Made by a program: the position numbers and the translations under genes. A stretch of 64,000 nt of DNA from positions 1 through 64,000 of the forward strand of contig JAACJM010000088.1 in the NCBI GenBank assembly GCA_013368315.1, given 5' to 3'. Origin of the DNA: Tetrapyrgos nigripes (Eukaryota > Basidiomycota > Agaricomycetes > Agaricales > Campanellaceae). Below, in pieces: positions 32,301 to 43,120 of the stretch. Every line of letters starts with the position of its first letter. Position 1 is the stretch's first letter. The notes below the pieces were generated by a model. It was not told the DNA's origin and ran no database searches. It saw nothing but the letters and a program-made list of their open reading frames with translations.

Positions 32301-33087
32301 CGTCCTCTCAGCCGTGCAAACCACTCTCTCTCAACATCAAACTTCCAAAGTAACTTTGGTGGGACATTCTCTCGGAGGTGCTCTCTCCCTCCTCGATTCA
32401 ATCTACCTCCCTCTTCACCTTTCAACCACCCCTGGAGATACCAAGATAACGTACAAAACAGTCGTATACGGCGTCTCCCGAGTAGGCAACCCCGCATTCG
32501 CAAATTATGTAGATCAACATGTCGATTTGACGAGGGTTAATAATGAGTGCGTTGCCTCTCTTCTAGTATCTTTCCCCATCGTCCCATTTTCATCTTAATG
32601 AAACCCGTCTCCGCCTCCCTTTCGTCCCTTTTCCATTAACACGAAAACTAAACTATCTATGATGTAGTAACGACCTAATCCCAATCGTCCCCGGCCGTTT
32701 CTTGGGGTTCGCTCATCCAAATGGGGAGGTACATATTCAGGATGATGAGAAGACTTGGGTTGGGTGTCCTGGTGGGTAGCTGTGTCTTTTCATCTCTTTG
32801 TGTCTTCTTTCTTACTAACTGCCTTCCTTTTTTTTTTCGCTCTTCCCCCTCTACCCGCCACCCACCCGCCACCCACTCACCTCGTTCCTCCTTCTATCCG
32901 CCTCGGATGCGGTGCGTTCTTGCCAACCTACTCTTCGAACCCACGTACACGTGCATTTGAAAAAGGCCACGACAACACTTCCCCCCTATGCACCATCGGC
33001 ACCGTCCCTACCATCTTTGAAGGAAACATTCTGGATCATTTAGGGCCTTACGATGGGGTTGAGATGGCTACCTTTACATGTGGTTAA
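29367..33087 (+). CDS. Secreted class-3 lipase, copy 2 (TE-laden intron)
   Basis: Seven exons (29367-29721, 29836-29933, 31856-31896, 32016-32129, 32289-32546, 32668-32771, 32966-33087) give 363 residues in one phase-consistent frame. Signal peptide MKTLALVLFIVLATISTAYA; a propeptide-like region of about 75 residues ending ETRQTGP (possible processing site); then FTTAQIASFKPFSYFAAAGY, VQFWFVGYSPK, VSHQGTDLTEL, VGHSLGGALSLLDSIYL (nucleophile Ser), RVGNPAFANYVD, NDLIPIVPGR (probable catalytic Asp) and DHLGPYDGVE (probable His). It lacks the two extra introns of copy 1. Intron 2 (29934-31855) is 1922 nt versus 142 nt in copy 3, owing to inserted mobile-element sequence; the splice sites remain. 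Part of the duplicated HET-GFA-lipase unit. Whether the long intron is spliced efficiently is not known. Confidence 0.85.
30268..30505 (+). mobile_element. Possible solo LTR-like insertion in lipase intron
   Basis: Sequence from TGTTACACGTGTACG to GAATTCTAACA has TG...CA ends, a TATATATA stretch and internal duplicated blocks (GCTATTAGAGACAGAG and ATTTCTCTTTATCTATCTAG, each twice). No flanking duplication was found, so the solo-LTR reading is weak. A different 65-bp tandem duplication precedes it at about 30032-30160. Confidence 0.3.
30535..31822. mobile_element. Insertion(s) bounded by CTGCAGACACC inverted repeats
   Basis: AAATCTGCAGACACC at about 30536 and its reverse complement GGTGTCTGCAGATTT near 31807 form inverted ends within intron 2 of lipase 2. 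Clusters of the same motif in both orientations at 31008-31090 suggest two adjacent or nested elements. The interior is AT-rich and noncoding except for a transposase-like N-terminus at 31566. Absent from the paralogous intron at 39677-39818, which proves insertion or loss after duplication. Confidence 0.6.
31566..31680 (+). pseudogene. Transposase N-terminal helix-turn-helix fragment
   Basis: The ATG at 31566 starts MVRGRPLSDDLQHTLIHLGH followed by LPLSKSE, like the N-terminal helix-turn-helix of fungal Tc1/IS630-type transposases (xxRGRPxSxDLRxxLIxL). The frame decays after about 38 codons at a GTACGT-like donor and no catalytic domain follows. Remnant of the enclosing element's transposase. 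Confidence 0.4.
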
Positions 33088-34611
33088 ATGGTTCAAACAT
33101 GGAATGGAATTTGTAAAAAATTTGTCAAAGGTTATGGGTAGCTACATATAAACAGGGTTCACTGATTGTCAAATACATTTACATGTACAAGATGTACCAT
33201 TTCACTTTGAGGACCGAGGTTTCCAAAATTGCGTCCCGCGCGTAGAATATGCAACCGGACGAGGGGCGGATAGGGGCCGCTTTTAGCGCAACTGTATGAA
33301 CGTGAGTAGTGGAGCCGAATCCAAATCCAAAAATTCGCTGGCAGTCAGACAAATAAGTATTTGGCTCAAGTTTTCATATTCGCAACATACCCTGTTTGCT
33401 ACAAATATTAATGTTGGTTTTGTTTTTCATTGTCAAGCATTAAGACCATGTCAATGGGTGGATAATTATTAATGGGTTGGGTAAAGTACATAGTACTCGT
33501 GTTTCAGCTTCCCTTATCCTTCCTTATCCTTCGCGAGTTATCGTCCATCGTTCATCGGTCATCCTTCCTCAAAACGACTTCGATTTTGCCTCTTTTTTGC
33601 CTTTCTTTTCTTACGTCTGATTCGTCAAATGTTAACACATTAATTTGTGTACAACAATGTACTAGCACCGCCCAATTCGTCCTAGCCGTCCAACCCACCA
33701 TCTCGCTCCTCGTCCTCCCGACTCACAGAATGCGGAAGAAATGATATTTTTCAGCTATAAACCTGTAAACCCTTCGAAGAAAAAGGGAGCTAAAAAGATT
33801 TGACAATCTACACCTACCATCTGACCGTCAATCAGACCTATACTAAAATTCCAACCCTCGAGTAGTATCGACGGAACCCGACCATAACTGCTGATCTAAC
33901 CCGACTGTAACTACTGATCTAACCCGTCTCCTCAAGATTCCCCAGTCACTAAGCGTCTCCTCAGCCTGCAGACACAGGGTTATGACATGTAGAATTGTCC
34001 ACCTTGTCTGGGTACCTCCTGGCAGTGTGACTGCATTGGGATATGGTTCGATTCAGTCTGGTATTAACGCATTTTTTTATTTTGCTACCAGGATAGCTTT
34101 CTTTATTATGCACAACTTCTACAACCTGGTCTACTCAGGTCGTCGGATGCTGTCGTCCAAAATCAACTCATACGATTTGCTAATGCAGTTCACGATTTTA
34201 AGCAGCCACCCAAGTTCTGAATCAAGCGCTAACGTTCAATTTCGAACGAGAGTCGACCTATTAAGCTACGCATGTGAAGCAACCTATGGCTGGAACTCAT
34301 TGAAGGTTAGTATTTATTTAGTGTATATATCATAAATCCGTACTAGTAAGTACACAATAAGTACTTAAGAAACTCTGCCTACAGACAAGCAGACGAGGTG
34401 TGCGTGTGTACCCAAATGCGTGCTCTGCTGACACCTGAAGAGGGTTTGGTTAGCACTTGACGAGAGCTTGATCAGTACTCTGTTTTGGGTTTGGTCAATG
34501 AAGTGAAGCAGGGTTCCGTCAGTACATGTCGCGGGGCGAAAACATATCCTGCTTCAGCTATAAACCGTTCGAAGAGAAAGGGAACTCAAAGGGATTAGAT
34601 CAATATTTTGA
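33088..34611. other. Spacer between duplicated units, nothing recognised
   Basis: No coding frame was recognised. Repeat-like stretches include a short block at 33230-33360 shared with 41250-41395 (GCGTAGAATATGCAA, CGGATAGGGGCCG, AAATCCAAAAATT-like), i.e. the duplicated 3' flank of the lipases. A 117-codon frame at 33982-34335 has no known features. Confidence 0.5.
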
Positions 34612-36915
34612 TCAAGACGACGTGCTCAGTGGCGGGGCCGGAATCAATACATAAGCTTCGTCCTCGTCTGTGTTGACCGAAACTTCACAGCAGGGAGCAT
34701 TAGACTCGGAAAGCTCTGGGTCCTTGTGAAATCCGACGATAGATTGGCGACTGCAAGGAACTGGCTGGATGTAGTTCGTAGTCACGGATACCGCCCCATT
34801 CTTCAGCTGTCGTGAAACTTCGTCTACTCCTCGTGCAATCATATCGGCTCGTTTGTGTGGGTGTTTATAGGACTTGTGTATCTCCGTCAAATTTTCCTTG
34901 ACCTCTGGTATAATATCCACCCAAATTTGCCCCATCCTTGGTCCAACAGCCAGCTCAGACTGTCCTATGGCAATGGCAAATTGATCATTATTGCCTTCGC
35001 GCTTCTCGAGTTTGATTACAAGGGTGTCACATAACGTGGCGAGAGGAAGCTGTATGCATGATACATCCACGATAGCAGGTTCGGCCAAATAAGAATCGTC
35101 CATAGAAGGTCCAGCTTTCTGGTCGATAGTAGTCACTGCTGAAGTTCTTGCTGCTTCAGGATCTGTGCATCAATCGAAGTTAGAGAGAGTTTTAAAGAAA
35201 AAGAAACTATAGACTCCGCACCCGAAATGCTTTGCATCTGAGACAGATCGTACATTTGCACAGGAAAAGAGTCTACGATTCTGAGATGGCGTGAAAGAAG
35301 AAGTTTCCATCTCCACTGGCGGGTTTTCGGAACCTCGCTCTCCTTGAACACTTCTTCTTTCACAAATATTTCTGATTTCTTGAACAAATCACGGCGCCAG
35401 CCGCGGTGCAGAGCAGCATCGTCCACAACCAATTGGTCTGGATTCAAGCGAAGATAATCGCGTGACTCTGTTGTCTTCTGGAGAAAAATAGCGATAGGTC
35501 GACCATTGGCGTCCCAGCAAGGAAGCAGGGCGTAAAGGACTTCTTCGTGAACATTTGGTGCACCATTGCGGTACAGGTGTCTCAGAGAGGTGTAATAAGT
35601 ATAAAGGATAGACCTCTGAGACACTGTGGTGCACCACGTGCTTAGGACGAAGGCCATGATGCAACAGCAATTCGCCAAGGAGGTGTTTGGGATGGTGTCC
35701 ATTAAGGCAATAACGATGAGTCGTATGGCCAGAGTGTTATAGCCGATTTCCTGCCTGGTATCGAAGGTCGCCGTATGGGAACCCATACACCTCCTGGTCA
35801 TTTCATAGTAGATCACCTCGAAAGTGTTGGGGAGTATGAACATTATCCAGAGCAAGACAAGCAAAAAATGAAAAAGACTGCGCTAAATAGTGGTACTGCT
35901 CGAGGAAGTCGGCGAGGTGGACAATCATTACGCTACTGATGCCGGTCGTCAGGATGGTGACAACCAACAATTTGGAGTAGGACTCTGAGGCAGTGATAGG
36001 TCGCAAGTATAACGCTATACGGACCCCACGATTCGTCAGCTCATCGCTTGACAACGAGGATCGTTCTTCAGTGGGAGCGGGTCGCTACGTCGGATATAGT
36101 GAATTCAGAGGGAGACCACGCTAAAAGACCTCGAGTTCGGCGGGTGGTATCTGCCGCTTTCCAAACAAAGATTGTTGGATCATCGTTATGCTTGAGAATC
36201 TCCTCCTGCAGACGAATGAACGCCCTTCTCGCTCCTTCACCATAAAGAGGTGGCATATGTACTCCGAAGATACCATCAGGCAATATGCAACATCCTCCGG
36301 CCGAGTGGTAACTCGAGTGGCTGCCCAGGACATCCTCAGCGCGATACTGACGCTTTGGATATCCGTATGACCCAAGAGAACTGCAGCAGGGACGTTGGTC
36401 ACCTCGACAATGACGTCTCTGAGACTTGACTTTGTCCCGATCCTGTTCCAATCCCTGTCGTAGAAGAGGATACGTGGAGATGCCAATAGCTCTTGCAGAG
36501 TCCATCCTCGAGTGAACCATCTACTCTTCCTAAAGCTTCCTTCGCCAGACGCTCGAGGATCCAGACCGGGTGACACGTCGCTCAGATAAACGTAGCACAC
36601 GACTGAATCACGATAATAAGCATACATGGAATTAAGGACTTCGGAGAGCTCGGCGCTGCTGCTTTTGTCTATACAGCATGTATCAATCCAGATGTACGTG
36701 AACCCGCCGTCATGAGCAATTTTGCATGACGACTCGAGTTTTCGGTATCCGGAACTATTGACGAGGTTGGGCAGTGGGGAGTCAAGGTCGGCGAGAGTTA
36801 TTTCATCGTCTCCCCAAGTGTGAGAAAGAATGGCATAGGAAGGGATGTCCCTGTTCGAAAAAGAGTCGACGATATAGGTAGAGGGAGTGGTAGGAGCCTT
36901 GCGGAGTAGGCGCAT
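34612..36915 (-). pseudogene. HET-domain protein gene B, several frameshifts
   Basis: Paralog of the 24917-27125 gene. The HET domain is recognisable (YAILSHTWGDDEITLADLDS, FTYIWIDTCCIDKSSSAELS, RWFTRGWTLQELLASPRI), as are the membrane and C-terminal regions and the last intron. The frame is broken by a one-base loss at about 36270 (after DVAYCLM), a one-base gain at about 36095 and another shift at about 35865. At 36137-36139 it keeps CGA where copy A has its stop, so A and B were inactivated by different lesions. The last exon carries an insertion of about ten residues relative to A. Non-functional as sequenced, unless the shifts are assembly errors. Confidence 0.8.
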
Positions 36916-37193
36916 TCCTATGTCCAAGTATTGAGGAGTGTAAGCAATACCATACCGTAAGGAAGATCCAACAAGTACAATTTTGGAGGGATTGAGATGG
37001 CACGAAGGTCGTCAGTCAATCTTACCTATATACTGGAGGATTAGATGCAGTCGATCGATTCAACGCACTTCACCTTCATTCCTTCAAGTTTGGGTTCACG
37101 AGATAACACGAGGGATCTATGCTGCGCGGCGTGCCTGCTGCTTGTGTCTTATAAGTATATAAGTAGTAATGAAAACCAATGCAAGCTGTGACT

Positions 37194-37378
37194 AAATGGG
37201 CCTCGTCCTTACAAACCTAGCCCAGCTAATCGATTGCACTTGCCCCGGTGAAGACTCTTTCCTCCAAGACCGAGACGAAGTCACGCATGCCTGTGTCGGG
37301 CAGTGGGACTTGGGACGGGTCAGCTGTTGAGGTGATTATGTCTGAATGATAGCGTTCCTGAAGCCAAGGTAAGGGTCC
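37194..37378 (-). repeat. Dispersed repeat R, copy 6
   Basis: GGTGAAGACTCTTTCCTCC, GTGGGACTTGGGACGGGTC and GAATGATAGCGTTCCTGAAG on the minus strand. Inverted relative to the copy at 38449. Confidence 0.75.
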
Positions 37379-38149
37379 TGGCAATGATCGTGAAAAATGC
37401 GAGTGAGGGAGAGTGAGGGGAGCGGACAGATTGAGGACTTTCACAGCTGGAAGCAGACACTTCGATTCCGCTCCAGCATGTGGAGAGAGACGGTCGAAGG
37501 GGACCGTAGACTCCAGAAGTGTGTCCAATCTCAATTTCTCCACGGTAGCGCACAGAGAAAGCAGACGACATAGATTTCCAGTAGAAATGGAGTTCGTTTG
37601 AAACTGCAGAAAAACGAGGCTTGCAGTCTGACCGTTTCAACATGTTTGGAAACACAACAGGCGCAGATAGATTCCGGATTTGATGTGATAATGACTGAGA
37701 GCAGGGCAACAACGTGTTCGCCTTTAGCAGCTCGTGTGCTGCTGAGGGAGGTACATAAGACTGCAATTCACCTCAAGTCAGAGTTGAGCGATCTCGTTGG
37801 TTAAACAGTCGGATTTCAGGCCAGCAACAGCATTGAGGGGAAGATGGAGACGACGGGTGGGATTTAAAATTTCGACCTTGACAGGGGGATGGCCTTCGAA
37901 ATGTAGATTCACAAATAGATCGATGACATTGGTATTTTTGAACAACGTCGCCACGGCGCCTGGTGAGTTCTTGTGAGGAAATCGAGGTACAGTGCGTGGA
38001 GCTCGGGTGTTGCCGACAGGTTCGAATTCGAAAAGCAGGTCAGACGGCAGTCCCGCGGCAAGGGTCTGCCAGCGACCAGGGCTTGGGAGGATGAGCAACT
38101 CGTATTTGACAGCACTGCAGTATGTTCCTGCCAGTGTGTATGTCGGCAT
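37379..38149 (-). pseudogene. GFA start fused to unrelated (F-box/LRR-like) remnant
   Basis: The minus strand starts MPTYTLAGTYCSAVKYEL at 38149, the first residues of the GFA gene. At about 38090 homology stops and an unrelated open frame runs to 37778 (SDLLFEFEPVGNTRAPRTVP, VIDLFVNLHFEGHPPVKVEI). Further on, at 37430-37560, LCATVEKLRLDTLLES and LLPAVKVLNLSAP look like leucine-rich repeats of fungal F-box proteins. Stops and frame changes separate the parts. This is the GFA position of the second duplicated unit, overwritten by foreign sequence. Confidence 0.45.
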
Positions 38150-38448
38150 AGTATGCGTTTTCCTTTTCTATCACTGAGGTGACGTGGCAAAATGAACAAA
38201 CCACGTGGTTCTACTCCTCTTTCCACTTCCCAACGCATTTTGTGCGTAGATAGTTCAATTGATCATTTTTCATTTTTCAACGCCAATGTCAAGCTGATCT
38301 TCTTTCCTCTTTCCCCGACACGTACGCGTACTATGCGTCGCACCATCTGATCGTCTTCAACTCGTTACTCGACTCAACTTCAACTCAACCCTAGCCAAGC
38401 TCGTGTTTTTCATTATCAAATGCAAGGCCGTGTTAGTACTCTCGTGCT

Positions 38449-38615
38449 TTCCCACTTACCTTGGTTCTAGGAACACTATCATTCAGACGGCTCAAAACCA
38501 TGCATCATCTCAACAGCTGACCCGTTTCAAGTCCAACTGTCCGACGCAGGGTATTCTGGACGGTTTTGTGTCTGACCGTCCGCGACTTCATCTGCCTCAG
38601 TCTATCAACTAGCTC
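38449..38615 (+). repeat. Dispersed repeat R, copy 7
   Basis: TCCCACTTACCTTGGTTCTA, GGAACACTATCATTCAGACG, CATCTCAACAGCTGACCCG and GTCCAACTGTCCGACGCAGG. Upstream of lipase 3. Confidence 0.75.
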
Positions 38616-39024
38616 AGGCTTTAACATTGTACAGCTCGAAACAAGCTGCAATCCGACTTTCGATTCCCATTTTCAGTGCCATGTAGGTCCCCAACCTAAG
38701 CACATCCATCATCCAAGCAAAGCAACGGAGCCATATGCATCCCTGTCCTTTTCCATTCATTTCTGGGTGATCATCAACTCTAATCAACTTTAAGTCCCCA
38801 CATGGTTCCCCGGATCTGTCTCCCTATTCTCCCTTCGCCTAATACCTGGTACATATGCATTCTGTGTTAGTATTTAAACCACCCAACCCCGCATTCCTTT
38901 TATTTCCCCAGGTTCTCCAGTAACCTGTTCCCCAGTTCCCCAGTTCCCCAGGTCCTCAGGCTGAGCTGTCTTCATCTCGATCACATAACAGCTTCAACAG
39001 GATATTACTTGAGCTGCATCGACC

Positions 39025-41098
39025 ATGAAGACCCTCGCACTGTTCACCACTCTGGCCACCATCTCTACGGTACTGGTATACGCCTCCCCAATCCTTCCAA
39101 AGGCCATCTCATCCGACAACGTCGTGGTACCCATCGCACCTGCTCCTCGTTCCAGCCTTGTTTCGTCTGCTTCATCCGGGTCTTTGGATAACTTCAGCGC
39201 CACGGTGGAGGTTATCAAAGGCTCGGTGCCTGAAGAAAAAGACCTTGAAACACGCCAAACAGGCCCCTTCACAACCCTCACAACTGCTCAAATCGCCTCA
39301 TTCAAACCTTTTTCATATTTCGCAGCAGCGGGGTATTGTGATCCGAGTGATATTTTGAGGTGGGGGTGTGGAGGTGAATGCTTACTTCTAGTACTACTGC
39401 TTCTGACTACTGACTACATCCTTTTTCGTTCCTCCTACTTTGGTGGGGGTTTTTTTTTCCCTTTCGTCCACAATGTCGATGTCGACCCGGCGCGGTCGTC
39501 ACGGTGTGCTGACGATGTGTGCCATATCACACGCTACACGATAACACGATAACACAACTTGGATGGTATACCGTATAGCCAACTGCAAAGCAAACGCCGA
39601 CTTTATCCCAACCGCATCCGGAGGCAACGGTGGGAGTGTGCAGTTTTGGTTTGTGGGGTATTCGCCTTCGTTGGATGTGAGTGTATTGTCTCCCTTGGTC
39701 ACTGTCTGTTTCTTCTATCTTCCTAGTTTCCTCTAATTTGTTTTTGTCTCTATCTCTTGTATCTATTTCTCCATGTTTTATACCTGGTCTGATCTTGAAC
39801 GTCCCCCCGACAAAACAGACAGTTATTATATCCCACCAAGGAACAGATCCTACGGAGTTGTATGTATCTCTCCTCGTTCCCCCTCTCTACCCCACTACTC
39901 CACTACCCCATTTCTCTACCCCCTACTCTCCTTCCCTCCCCGCCCTCCCTCAACTCCCCATAACAATCTATACCCTTCAATTTGAAGTTGCTAAAGTTAA
40001 CATTCATGTCATAACAGCGAATCCCTCTTAACAGACGCCGACTTTTTCCTGGACACCCTCGATCCGACCCTATTCCCGGGTGTCCCAAAGGGTGTAGAGA
40101 TTCATAATGGGTTTGGAGAGGCTCATAAGGAGTGAGTGGGTCGTCCTTTTTCGTTTTTCGTTTGTCGGTTTTCTTATTTTTACTTGATCGTTCATCGTTT
40201 ATCCACATTGTTCTGGTTTCCTATTCCTTATTTCGTCAAATGTAAACAAAATACAACATCAAACGCTAATGATTTAATGTACAATGCTGATTGCTGATGA
40301 CAATATCACACAACAGCACCGCCCAATCCGTCCTCTCAGCCGTTCAAACCACCCTTTCGAGACATCAAACTTCCAAAGTGACTTTGGTGGGGCATTCTCT
40401 CGGAGGCGCACTCTCCCTCCTCGACTCGATCTATCTCCCTCTCCATCTCTCCACCACCCCTGGAGGTACCAAGATAACGTACAAAACAATCGTATATGGC
40501 GTCCCGAGAGTAGGCAACCCAGCATTCGCAGATTACGTGGATCAACATGTCGATCTGACGAGGGTTAATAATGAGTGCGTTCCCTCTCTTCTGTATCTTT
40601 CCCCATCCTCCCATCATCTTATCACAACCCTTCTCCGCCTCCCTTTCGTTCCTTTTCCACTGGCACGAAAAACTAAACTATCTATGATGTAGTAACGACC
40701 TAATCCCAATCGTCCCCGGCCGTTTCTTGGGGTTCGCTCATCCAAATGGGGAGGTACATATTCAAGATGATGAGAAGACTTGGGTTGGGTGTCCTGGTGG
40801 GTAGCTGTGCTTTTTCGTCCCTTTGTGTCTTCTTCTTACTAACTGCCCTCTTTTTTTTTTTTGCCTCCCCCTCTACCCGCCACCTACCCGTCTCGTTCCT
40901 CCTTCTATCCAACTTGGGTGCGGTGCGTCCTTGCCAACCTACTCTACGAACCCACGTACACGTACATTTGAAAAAGGCCACGACAACACCTCCCCCCTAT
41001 GCACCATCGGCACCGTCCCTACCGTCTTTGAAGGAAACATTCTGGACCATTTGGGGCCTTATGATGGGGTTGAGATGGCTAGCTTTACATGTGGTTAG
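39025..41098 (+). CDS. Secreted class-3 lipase, copy 3
   Basis: Seven exons (39025-39373, 39579-39676, 39819-39859, 40018-40131, 40317-40574, 40693-40796, 40977-41098) give 361 residues. Exon lengths 2 to 7 are identical to copy 2. Signal peptide from MKTLALFTTLATISTVLVYA; propeptide region ending ETRQTGP; core motifs VQFWFVGYSPS, ISHQGTDPTEL, VGHSLGGALSLLDSIYL, RVGNPAFADYVD, NDLIPIVPGR and DHLGPYDGVE give the Ser-Asp-His triad. Introns are all short, so this is the clean version of copy 2. It lies at the 3' end of the second duplicated unit, divergent from the GFA remnant. Very high similarity to copy 2 in exons and promoter points to a recent duplication. Likely an extracellular triacylglycerol or ester hydrolase; substrate unknown. 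Confidence 0.88.
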
Positions 41099-43120
41099 TT
41101 ATATGCTTATAAGGTCTAAATGGTTCAAGTTGAAGGAAGTGAGGAGCAGGCGGGGTTGGGGAATGGGGAATGGATGGAATTGGAATGGAATTTGTAAAAG
41201 TTGTTAGTGTTAAGGGTTATGGGTAGCTACATAATCCCATACGAGACGCGTCTCCACGCGTAGAATATGCAAACGGACGAGGCGCGGATAGGGGCCGGCC
41301 TTTAGCGCCCTCTGCCAACATGATCATGAATGAGTAGTGAAACCGAACCCAAACCCAAAAATTTGCTTGCAGTTAGATACATGTTTGGCTCAAGATATAC
41401 CAAGAACTCTTACAACAAGCTGTATCACGCCAGAACAAGATGATACAGCGAGGAAAGCTTGTGTTTAGGCCTTTCTTCATTGGAGACGAGTTCATGTATC
41501 CTCGTCTAGTGTCCCCGATTCGGAAATTGCAGAGGCGTTAAGTATTGTGTTGGCAGGAGATGTAGCTACATTCAGCACCGTAAGTTCGATATTCCAGCGG
41601 CTTCAACCCTCTGGTTCCCTATCTTAAGCTTCCCCATTGAAAATCGCATGGGAGTGTTTTAAATTCGTCGTCAACAGCGATCCCAACCTCACGTCAAAAC
41701 CCTCGGACCATTCGATTGGAAAGAATCTATAGCCCAAGATCACCAATATCTCCACCTTCAAAGGAGACATCTCTGCATTCAAAAAGCCGGGAGGCAAACT
41801 CCTTTCATACGATTTTGTCGGAGGAGGAGGAGGACTCAAGAGGAGTCAGTCGTCTATTGACTTCTATTGACCGGAAAAACTCAGCCGATTATAAGCTGCG
41901 GGCTACTAGGGCTGGGTTTGTTATCGAAATGTTAGTAACATGATAATATATCACACGTTATTTACATGTTAGATATGTTACTAACAAGCAGGGGTCAAGA
42001 ATGCTCAGTGAGATATTGTGATTTATTCTTGAGAGGAGCCGACGTCCCGGTCAATTCATGATGGGTATGATGGCGGGAGACTGACTGGAAACAACTTCCC
42101 ATGATGAAAATTTTAATTTTGGGTCCAGAGTCACCAGCACCACCAGAGTACTTGTTGTGAATGGTCCAACAAGCCCTTCTCAAGCACCGCGAAGACTTTA
42201 TCTGTTCAGACAACTCTTTCAACCTCGCTGATCTGACAGACCACGTCAATGATGCCTTCCCCCCTGATACTGTATCATTTCGACTACAAGTTCCGTAACG
42301 CGTAACGGGACCCTCTGAACTGAGCCCACAAACTTGAAACATCTTCATAACGCGTAACAAGCGTATTTTTGGGCGCTAAATCACTATTAAAGGTCCGTGG
42401 GAGCGCTGGCTTCGCGGCAACCTTCCCGAATATCTCACAATAAGTAACATAAATATCTAACCTCACCAGGAGGTTCTGGTCGATCTCACGGGCTACACAG
42501 CTCCCTGTGTATAAGTGGTTCAACAGCACAGGTCATACTTCTTTGACGGTAATAAATTCTTCAGCGTGAATCCCATGGGGCTGAGCGTTATGCATCAGTG
42601 TGAGATAATCTTCGCGAAACGGGGAACAACGCACCCCTGTATGCTGGTCCAAATGTCGCAAAAAATCATTCCGGATTTTGACCAAGTTTTCACCGGATTT
42701 CTTGTGCGTCGTTCCGGATTTTGTCTACAGTGATGCTATCCGGATTATAAGCTTCAATTGAGTATTACAGGTGAAGGCGTGCGCGTACCCAAATATGGAA
42801 AGTGATAAGATATCTCAGCTGATCATTTGCGACACGTTATTTGCGCGTTCTGGAGTGAAAGGTACGCGTTAAGGACGCGTCTAGAGCTCATATTTGCAGT
42901 CAGTAACACATACAGCTATAAATCACGGATATCTACTGATAAGAAAGGCAAATTCCCCCAAGTAACCACAAAACGACTTCCCGATGGAACTTTGTGCGCT
43001 TGTTAGAGTCCTCAACGCGAAGGAGAATGCGTCAATGCAGCGTGACTCATGTGATGTGAGTTTCGGAGCTTCGGCAGCTGGGACACCGGCTAAAATTTCT
43101 CACTCTCGTCAACCTCCTGA
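41099..43120. other. Intergenic, decayed, no confident gene
   Basis: After the lipase 3' flank no gene is supported. Short coding-like pieces occur (about 41440-41530 plus strand, FRPFFIGDEFMYPRLVSPI) but with stops on each side. 42290-42370 contains AACGCGTAACG-type repeats. Confidence 0.4.

Noticed and set aside
33472..33744. Partial lipase-like words (ACCGCCCAATTCGTCCT near 33667) as a fourth lipase
   Set aside because: Only a short stretch near 33660-33730 resembles one lipase exon; no other exon follows. At most a tiny fragment of duplicated sequence.
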